Source: Paludibacteraceae bacterium (GTDB taxonomy: Bacteria; Bacteroidota; Bacteroidia; Bacteroidales; Paludibacteraceae). Taken from it: a stretch of DNA of 10,595 bases. The stretch lies in assembly GCA_947445425.1 (NCBI GenBank), contig CANFFA010000050.1, positions 1-10,595 on the forward strand. The letters are read 5' to 3'. The notes under the pieces are model-generated. The model did not search any database. It saw nothing but the letters and a program-made list of their open reading frames with translations, and was not told where the DNA came from. The translations under genes and the position numbers were made by a program. This document shows, piece by piece, positions 5,601-10,595 of the stretch. Numbering within the stretch: the first letter of the stretch is position 1; every line of letters starts with the position of its first letter.

Positions 5601-6725
5601 ATGGAAAATAAAAATTATAAAAACGACAAACAATTTCTACAACAACACTTTCAAATAGTAGAATTGTCAAGCGGTGATAAAAGATTGTTGGTAAGCCCAG
5701 ATTTACAGGGACGTGTTTTGACCAGTACTGCCAATGGTGAAGATGGTTACAGCTTCGGTTGGCTCAACTATGATTTAATTGCTTCCGGAAAATTCCTACC
5801 GCATTGTAATAATTTTGGCGGTGAAGATCGTTTTTGGTTGGGTCCTGAAGGTGGACAATATTCCATCTTTTTTGAAGGAAGCTCGGGCACTGATTTTGAT
5901 TTTAAGGATTGGCAAGCACCGGCATTGATTGATACTGAAAAATGGGAATTGAATACTGCGAGTAAACATTCAGTCAACTTTACAAAATCGGCAGAGCTAG
6001 TTAACTACTCTGGTGTGAAACTAAATTGTAAGTTAGATAGAACAGTTACACTATTGGATAATGCTGGCCTAGAAACGCAATTTGGTCTCAAATTACCAAA
6101 AACTTTAGATTCTGTTGTATTTACATCTAAAAATGTATTGACCAACACAGGAGATTTTGAATGGAATCAAAATACTGGAATGTTATCCATCTGGATATTA
6201 GGGCAATTCATCCCCTCAGACAAAAATACGGTAATCATACCTTACAAAAAGTCATATATAGCAAAAATCAATGACAGTTATTTTGGTAAAATTGATGCTG
6301 ACCGATTAAAAGTAACGGACACTGCACTTTTATTTAAAGGTGATGGTGGAAAACGTGGAAAGATTGGAACACCTCCAGAGGTGACTATTCCAATCGCAGG
6401 TGCTTATGATGCTGAAAATGAAACATTAACAATAGTAACGTTTAGTTTTTACAATCAGCCGAATGATGTCTTTGTCAATTCTATGTGGGAGTATCAAGAG
6501 GAACCCTTTAAAGGGAATGTGATCAATTCATACAATGACGGACCTCTTGAAGATGGTAGTATTATGGGACCGTTTTACGAAATTGAAACTTCCTCCGCAG
6601 CTGCTAATTTAAAACCTGGAGAATCATTGCTGCATACCCATACCACCATGCATTTTAAAGGGGATTTTGAAGAACTAAATAACATATCCGTGAAACTTCT
6701 TGGAGTGAATTTAAATGACATATAA
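5601..6725 (+). CDS. Conserved cytoplasmic protein of unknown function, galactose-mutarotase-like
   Basis: This product of 374 residues has no signal peptide and no membrane segment. It is rich in beta-type sequence and resembles the galactose-mutarotase-like superfold. It has a central FGGEDRFWLGPEGGQYSIFF segment (72-91), SYNDGP at 310-315 and the tail MGPFYEIETSSAAANLKPGES followed by HTHTTMHFKGD (345-355). The last pattern, a glutamate-containing 'E-x-x-S' stretch and then a glycine turn and histidines, is common in that fold. It may belong to the family that databases call DUF6786, but I am recalling this name and did not check it. The gene starts 19 bases after the permease stop and is followed by a hairpin, so it is probably the last gene of the unit. 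A role in sugar epimerisation or sugar-acid handling is inferred only from fold resemblance and context. Confidence 0.75.
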   Translation: MENKNYKNDKQFLQQHFQIVELSSGDKRLLVSPDLQGRVLTSTANGEDGYSFGWLNYDLIASGKFLPHCNNFGGEDRFWLGPEGGQYSIFFEGSSGTDFDFKDWQAPALIDTEKWELNTASKHSVNFTKSAELVNYSGVKLNCKLDRTVTLLDNAGLETQFGLKLPKTLDSVVFTSKNVLTNTGDFEWNQNTGMLSIWILGQFIPSDKNTVIIPYKKSYIAKINDSYFGKIDADRLKVTDTALLFKGDGGKRGKIGTPPEVTIPIAGAYDAENETLTIVTFSFYNQPNDVFVNSMWEYQEEPFKGNVINSYNDGPLEDGSIMGPFYEIETSSAAANLKPGESLLHTHTTMHFKGDFEELNNISVKLLGVNLNDI

Positions 6726-6745
6726 AATTAAAAATGGCTTCAAAT

Positions 6746-6780
6746 TTAAAAATGCAAATCAAATCGAGTTGCATTTTTAA
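6746..6780 (+). terminator. Intrinsic terminator of the sugar locus
   Basis: TTAAAAATGCAA (6746-6757) and TTGCATTTTTAA (6769-6780) pair perfectly over 12 bp around an 11-base loop, and the descending arm contains five T residues. It lies 20 bases after the stop at 6725. Confidence 0.65.
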
Positions 6781-6980
6781 TTCACGTTAACGGAATTAAA
6801 TTACCTAAAGGTAAATCCAATACGAAATTGACACAAAAGAATGACATTCAACAAATTAAAAACTAATTCACGCAACAAAATAGATTAAATTATAAAATAG
6901 TCAAATTATTGTACCATCTAAATTTCAAAAATTATAAATATATTTGCATACAATTTGAATGCTGGAATTAAAACAAACAA
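6781..6980. other. Intergenic region before the Lrp-type gene
   Basis: No gene is seen. It contains a short palindrome TTACCT/AGGTAA at 6801-6814 and the promoter box described at 6939-6946. The rest is AT-rich and featureless. Confidence 0.5.
6939..6946 (+). promoter_or_regulatory. -7 promoter box of the Lrp-type gene
   Basis: TATATTTG fits TAnnTTTG exactly and lies 34 bases before the ATG at 6981. A TTG at 6909-6911 is somewhat too far upstream for the usual -33 spacing. Confidence 0.55.
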
Positions 6981-7469
6981 ATGGCCGCAATAATCGACAA
7001 ATTAGACAAAAAGATCCTTCAACTCATTTCTCAAGACGCACGAATTCCTTTTTTGGAAGTGGCAAGGGAGTGTAATGTCTCAGGTGCAGCCATTCACCAA
7101 CGCATTCAAAAATTAAGAACTGCTGGTATCATTAAAGGCTCTGAATTTGTCATTGACAATTACAAGGTAGGTTTTCAAACTTGCGCATTTGTTGGCGTGG
7201 TACTGAATGATATAAAACTTTTTAGTGATGTCGTTGAACAGCTAAAGGCAATTCCTGAACTGGTTGAATGTCATTATGCAACCGGTAAATATGCCATGTT
7301 TGTAAAAATTTATGCCAAAGACAATCGACACCTTCTACACATTATTCTTGATAAATTAACGGTGATTCCAGGCGTAGCACATACAGAAACATTTCAAATT
7401 TCACTCGACGAAATCTTTAGCCGACAATTATCTGTTTATGATATTGACACAGAAGATAATGATGAATGA
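6981..7469 (+). CDS. Lrp/AsnC-family transcriptional regulator
   Basis: This 162-residue protein has the standard two-domain layout. An N-terminal winged helix-turn-helix covers about residues 5-50 (LDKKILQLISQDARIPFLEVAREC, then SGAAIHQRIQKLRTAGIIKG). The C-terminal RAM/ligand-binding domain covers about 65-145, with the ATGKYAMFVKIYAKD strand-turn-strand and a TFQISLDEI end. The short acidic tail TEDNDE is the end of the protein, and its last codons overlap the left arm of an intergenic palindrome. Such proteins bind DNA as dimers or octamers and usually sense amino acids; the effector and targets cannot be read here. It has its own promoter box and is separated by a terminator from the sugar genes, so there is no sign that it controls them. 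Confidence 0.92.
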   Translation: MAAIIDKLDKKILQLISQDARIPFLEVARECNVSGAAIHQRIQKLRTAGIIKGSEFVIDNYKVGFQTCAFVGVVLNDIKLFSDVVEQLKAIPELVECHYATGKYAMFVKIYAKDNRHLLHIILDKLTVIPGVAHTETFQISLDEIFSRQLSVYDIDTEDNDE

Positions 7470-7558
7470 TTAACGTTTAATGATAATACTTCGTGAACAG
7501 AAACATTTACACAATTGTTAGACATTTATCACTAAACGTTTAACATTAATCATTCATC
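7461..7558. repeat. Palindromic AT-rich intergenic repeat (TTAATG/CATTAA family, copy 2)
   Basis: The left arm at 7461-7486 (GATGAATGATTAA, ACGTTTA, TGATAA blocks) pairs with the right arm at 7526-7558. A 5- to 7-base insertion lies in the right arm, and a central spacer of about 39 bases separates the two. The left arm overlaps the last codons and stop of the Lrp-type gene, so it encodes that protein's C-terminus. It is related to the element after fucU. Confidence 0.7.
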
Positions 7559-7566
7559 ATTAAACA
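7549..7566 (+). repeat. 18-bp exact repeat, copy 2
   Basis: ATCATTCATCATTAAACA is identical to 1849-1866 and again forms the downstream edge of an AT-rich palindrome, 57 bases before the next start codon. Confidence 0.8.
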
Positions 7567-7622
7567 GTATTGGGAATGCCGAAACCCATAAAACGTAGGC
7601 GATATTTTTTAATTTTTTAATT

Positions 7623-8309
7623 ATGAACTCTTTTGTAATAGAAAAAGCAAGTGCACAACAAGCACAATTGATTCGCAAAGTTTACACCTGGATGTTTGCC
7701 GCTTTGCTCATTACCGCCGGAGTAGCCTATAGGGTATCTACTTCAGAACAACTTTTGGGAATGATATTCTCTAGCAAACTAAGCTTTTATGGCCTTATCA
7801 TTGCGCAAGTGGGTATCGTTTGGTATTTGTCTTCACGTATCCAGGCATTAACTTTACTAACAGCAACTATCTTATTTGCAGCCTATTCCATCCTAATGGG
7901 AGTAACCATGTCGGCCATTTTTGTGGTCTATACGCAAGCATCCATCAGCTCAACGTTCCTAATCACAGCGATGACATTTGGGGTAATGAGTTTGTATGGT
8001 TATACCACTAAAAAAGATTTAACTTCATGGGGTGGGATTTTATTAATGGCCGTAGTAGGATTGATCATCGCTTCAGTGGTGAATATTTTCTTGGCCAGCA
8101 GCATGTTTGAATTCATCATTTCTTGTGTTGGTGTGTTGATATTTATTGGATTAACAGCATATGACACACAAAAAATTAAGGCTTTATTGGAAAATCATCA
8201 AGACAATGAAGAGGGACAAAAAATTGCGCTTTTGGGCTCATTAACGCTCTATCTTGACTTTATCAATCTATTCCTATTTTTATTAAGACTATTGGGAAAT
8301 AGAAAATAA
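7623..8309 (+). CDS. Bax inhibitor-1 (BI-1/YccA/YetJ) family inner-membrane protein
   Basis: This is a hydrophobic protein of 228 residues with about seven membrane-spanning stretches (roughly 21-37, 54-70, 74-91, 93-104, 109-128, 136-157, 163-180, with a terminal hydrophobic segment at 205-224). Family signatures are clear: YGYTTKKDLTSWGG (125-138), GLTAYDTQKIK (176-186) and LYLDFINLFLFLLRLLGNRK at the C-terminus. Asp181 and Asp212 occupy the positions of the aspartate pair that forms the pH sensor in Bacillus YetJ, a calcium-leak protein. Bacterial relatives include YccA, which modulates FtsH. That link is interesting because ftsH lies about 0.8 kb downstream, though in a separate transcription unit. 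No good promoter box was found; the upstream 55 bases follow a repeat. Function in this organism, whether ion leak or protease modulation, is inferred. Confidence 0.93.
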   Translation: MNSFVIEKASAQQAQLIRKVYTWMFAALLITAGVAYRVSTSEQLLGMIFSSKLSFYGLIIAQVGIVWYLSSRIQALTLLTATILFAAYSILMGVTMSAIFVVYTQASISSTFLITAMTFGVMSLYGYTTKKDLTSWGGILLMAVVGLIIASVVNIFLASSMFEFIISCVGVLIFIGLTAYDTQKIKALLENHQDNEEGQKIALLGSLTLYLDFINLFLFLLRLLGNRK

Positions 8310-8342
8310 GAATCAATACGACAATATATTCCATCAAAAATG

Positions 8343-8373
8343 AAAAGACCTCATTAGAATGAGGTCTTTTTTT
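8343..8373 (+). terminator. Strong intrinsic terminator after the BI-1 gene
   Basis: AAAAGACCTCATT (8343-8355) and AATGAGGTCTTTT (8358-8370) form a 13-bp perfect stem with a tight loop, followed by further T residues. It lies 33 bases after the stop codon and ends the BI-1 transcript. Confidence 0.9.
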
Positions 8374-8581
8374 ATAGCTTAAAGTTATGGTGTGAAATAC
8401 TATTGCTCGAATTGAAAACAGTAATACCATTCAAAGCTAGATTTTTTAGGTTAAAAAACAATCAATACATCTAATTTAATGAACATTATAAAACAAACAA
8501 CAGAATAACATTTTCTTTTTTGGTCATTTAACAGTATCTTTGCACTAAATTTAGAAAAAATATAAACAGGAAAGAAGGACA
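8374..8581. other. Intergenic region before rsfS
   Basis: No gene is seen. A small A/T palindrome, TTTTTTA/TAAAAAA, lies at 8442-8458. The rsfS promoter box is near the right end. Confidence 0.5.
8535..8542 (+). promoter_or_regulatory. -7 promoter box of rsfS
   Basis: TATCTTTG fits TAnnTTTG exactly, 39 bases before the rsfS ATG. The nearest upstream TTG (8520-8522) is closer than the usual -33 spacing. Confidence 0.6.
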
Positions 8582-8938
8582 ATGGAAAACGAACAAATTG
8601 TAGATAAAATTGTAGAAGGAATTCAAGAACGTAAAGGAAAAGGCATTGTTGTGGTAAATTTGAATAAATTACAAGAGTCGCCTTGCTGCTATTTTGTAAT
8701 CTGCGAAGGTGATTCAAGTGTACATGTTAACTCCATTGCCAACTCCATCAAAGACCACGTACGCGAACAAATCAAAGTAAAACCATATGCAACAGATGGT
8801 TTTGAAAACTGTGAATGGATTGCCATGGATTATGGACAAATCATTGTTCATGTATTTCAACGTCAAATTAGAGAGTATTATGACATTGAACATTTATGGG
8901 CAAATGCAGAATTGATTAAAATTGAAGACATCCTTTAA
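8582..8938 (+). CDS. rsfS: Ribosome silencing factor RsfS (YbeB/Iojap family)
   Basis: RsfS binds ribosomal protein uL14 on the 50S subunit and blocks subunit joining when nutrients are scarce. The product has 118 residues, typical for the family. It begins with the helix QIVDKIVEGIQERKGKGIVV, continues with the YFVICEGDSSVHVNSIANSI strand and helix, and ends with the diagnostic block W-x-AMDYGQIIVHVFQRQIREYYDIEHLWANAE (about residues 79-109). The ATG at 8582 gives the usual family N-terminus. A GAAGGA stretch at 8574-8579 is only two bases from the ATG, too near for a standard Shine-Dalgarno interaction. The gene lies 158 bases upstream of ftsH, an order common in Bacteroidota, so the two may be co-expressed. 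Confidence 0.95.
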   Translation: MENEQIVDKIVEGIQERKGKGIVVVNLNKLQESPCCYFVICEGDSSVHVNSIANSIKDHVREQIKVKPYATDGFENCEWIAMDYGQIIVHVFQRQIREYYDIEHLWANAELIKIEDIL

Positions 8939-9096
8939 TTAATCTATACAACTGAATTTAAACAAAATAAGAAGTTTTAGACACAAATAAAATTAACATT
9001 TTCTTATTTAATTCATTGATCAATAAACTATCATATTTATTTTTTGTTTAAAGAGAACAATCAATAAAAATAGAGATAAAAAATTAGAGACTAAGA
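8939..9096. other. Intergenic region between rsfS and ftsH
   Basis: No hairpin terminator with a T-tract is seen. TATTTTTTG at 9038-9046 resembles the -7 box with one extra base. ftsH could be read from it or from the rsfS promoter. Confidence 0.4.
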
Positions 9097-10595
9097 ATGG
9101 AAAACAAAAAGCCAACACAAAAAACGAATAAACCAATGGGTAAGTTCCCAAAATTCAATATCACATGGATTTATGGAATCATAATTTCCATTCTGTTGGG
9201 GTCTTATTATTTCAATGAAAATGTTCAAAGCAAAGAAATTACCTTCTCTGCTTTTAAAGAATTTGTAAAATTAGGAGTAATTGAAAAGGTAGATGTTTAC
9301 ACATCAACGAATAAAATTGAAGCCAAGGTTGTAGATTACGCTACAGCAGAAGAGGACACTGTGAAATTAAAAAAAATCTTTGGAAAAGATTTTGCAACAT
9401 TAAGTTCAAAAACAAAGGAACTTAAAGATTCATTGGCAGCAAAAGACACTTTAGTTTTGAAAAAAGTGTTTGGCGAAAAATACAAAGTATACGCAAAAGA
9501 CCGTACTATTGTCATCAGCGTACCCTCTGAAGAGTTCTCCAGATTTATTCAAACTGCTGAAGACAAATATGGATTTACTGGTGGAATAGACTATAAAGAA
9601 GGACGTAATTATATGGATGTATTTTTATACAGCATCCTCCCCTTCCTACTCCTTATTTTGTTTTTTATATTTATGAATCGTCGCATGTCTGGCCAAATGG
9701 GCGGCGGTGGCGGTGGTGGTATTTTCAATGTCGGCAAATCAAAAGCGCAACTTTTCGACAAAGGCGACACCACTAACAAAGTCACATTCAAAGACGTAGC
9801 TGGATTGGCAGAAGCCAAACAAGAAATTGAAGAAATTGTTTCATTCCTTAAAAATCCATCTAAATATACAGAGTTAGGTGGTAAAATACCGAAAGGTGCA
9901 TTATTAGTAGGCCCTCCAGGAACAGGTAAAACTTTATTGGCCAAAGCAGTGGCAGGTGAAGCGGACGTTCCATTCTTCTCCATGTCAGGATCTGATTTTG
10001 TTGAAATGTTCGTTGGTGTTGGCGCTTCAAGGGTAAGAGATTTATTCCGTCAAGCCAAAGAAAAATCACCTTGTATTATTTTTATTGATGAGATTGATGC
10101 TGTCGGTCGTGCGCGTGGCAAAAATGCCAACATGGGCAGCAATGACGAACGTGAGAATACACTAAACCAATTACTTACAGAAATGGATGGTTTTGGCACC
10201 AACAGTGGCGTTATCATATTGGCAGCTACCAACCGTGCGGACATTTTGGACAAAGCATTATTGAGAGCTGGTCGCTTTGATCGTCAGATACATGTAGATT
10301 TACCTGATGTTCATGAACGTAAACAAATTTTCAACGTACATCTACGACCAATCAAAATAAATGAATCGGTAGATGTAAACTTCCTTTCAAGACAAACACC
10401 TGGATTTTCTGGCGCTGATATTGCAAATGTATGTAATGAGGCAGCCTTAATTGCAGCACGCAAAAATAAAACTTTTGTTGACAAACAAGATTTTCTAGAT
10501 GCAGTGGATAGAATTGTGGGGGGATTGGAAAAGAAAACAAAAATAACAACACTTGCTGAAAAGAAATCAATAGCCTATCACGAAGCGGGTCATGC
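9097..10595 (+). CDS. ftsH: ATP-dependent zinc metalloprotease FtsH, 3' end outside the window
   Basis: FtsH is a hexameric inner-membrane AAA+ protease that degrades misfolded membrane and regulatory proteins. The frame runs open from ATG 9097 to the window end, giving 499 codons plus two bases. The domain order is a short basic N-terminus, TM1 at about 24-38, an extracytoplasmic domain of about 40-170, TM2 at about 174-193 and a glycine-rich linker (seven Gly at 202-208). The AAA domain follows with Walker A GPPGTGKT (272-279), Walker B FIDEID (329-334) and the second region of homology [21 protein letters not shown] (376-396) with Arg390 and Arg393. The peptidase starts with the zinc motif HEAGH at 495-499. 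The extracytoplasmic part is longer than the roughly 70 residues of E. coli FtsH and contains an internal repeat, residues 87-99 against 117-129. The missing part should hold the third zinc ligand and the C-terminal tail. Confidence 0.97.
   Translation, partial: MENKKPTQKTNKPMGKFPKFNITWIYGIIISILLGSYYFNENVQSKEITFSAFKEFVKLGVIEKVDVYTSTNKIEAKVVDYATAEEDTVKLKKIFGKDFATLSSKTKELKDSLAAKDTLVLKKVFGEKYKVYAKDRTIVISVPSEEFSRFIQTAEDKYGFTGGIDYKEGRNYMDVFLYSILPFLLLILFFIFMNRRMSGQMGGGGGGGIFNVGKSKAQLFDKGDTTNKVTFKDVAGLAEAKQEIEEIVSFLKNPSKYTELGGKIPKGALLVGPPGTGKTLLAKAVAGEADVPFFSMSGSDFVEMFVGVGASRVRDLFRQAKEKSPCIIFIDEIDAVGRARGKNANMGSNDERENTLNQLLTEMDGFGTNSGVIILAATNRADILDKALLRAGRFDRQIHVDLPDVHERKQIFNVHLRPIKINESVDVNFLSRQTPGFSGADIANVCNEAALIAARKNKTFVDKQDFLDAVDRIVGGLEKKTKITTLAEKKSIAYHEAGH

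Noticed and set aside
8451..8717. Antisense open frame overlapping the rsfS promoter and start
   Set aside because: It overlaps the well supported rsfS gene, has no recognisable domain, and its translation reflects A/T-rich sequence.
9609..10253. Several antisense open frames across the FtsH AAA domain
   Set aside because: They are opposite-strand shadows of the clear FtsH frame. The proline-rich stretch comes from the glycine-rich linker.

Overview
The window comes from the chromosome of a member of the Bacteroidota, probably a Sphingobacteriaceae or Chitinophagaceae type organism. It is AT-rich. Shine-Dalgarno sequences are mostly absent. Several genes are preceded by the Bacteroidota -7 promoter box TAnnTTTG. 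RsfS followed by FtsH is a familiar Bacteroidota gene order. All genes recognised here lie on the + strand.

Positions 1-6780 hold a sugar-catabolic locus of L-fucose type: a LacI-family repressor (239-1249), the L-fucose mutarotase FucU (1349-1783), a zinc-dependent medium-chain dehydrogenase (1889-2950), an aldo/keto reductase (3183-4187), an MFS sugar permease of the FHS/FucP family (4306-5581) and a cytoplasmic protein of unknown function that resembles the galactose-mutarotase fold (5601-6725). A strong hairpin at 6746-6780 closes the locus. The proposed logic is import by the permease, anomer conversion by FucU, then redox chemistry by the two dehydrogenases. No fucose isomerase, kinase or aldolase lies in the window, so the exact route is not determined. 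A near-identical 14-bp palindrome with a central CG lies over the lacI promoter and upstream of fucU. It is a good candidate for the repressor's operator.

Two genes of this locus are broken by single small lesions while the rest of each reading frame is intact. The zinc dehydrogenase has an in-frame TAG at 2477-2479. The permease is frameshifted by exactly one extra copy of a 7-bp tandem repeat (4483-4502), and removing one copy restores a perfect FucP-like reading frame. Either the pathway was lost very recently or the permease is switched by repeat slippage.

Positions 6780-8373 hold an Lrp/AsnC-type regulator (6981-7469) and a Bax-inhibitor-1 family membrane protein (7623-8309), followed by a clear intrinsic terminator. 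Positions 8374-10595 carry housekeeping genes: the ribosomal silencing factor RsfS (8582-8938) and the first 499 codons of the membrane protease FtsH (from 9097). FtsH is cut by the window end just after its HEAGH zinc motif.

The intergenic spaces hold two families of palindromic repeats. One is rich in TTAATG/CATTAA and occurs after fucU and after the Lrp gene. The other, of the type 'ACCACTAAGGCACTAAG', sits between the zinc dehydrogenase and the aldo/keto reductase. No tRNA, rRNA, insertion sequence, CRISPR array or riboswitch was recognised.
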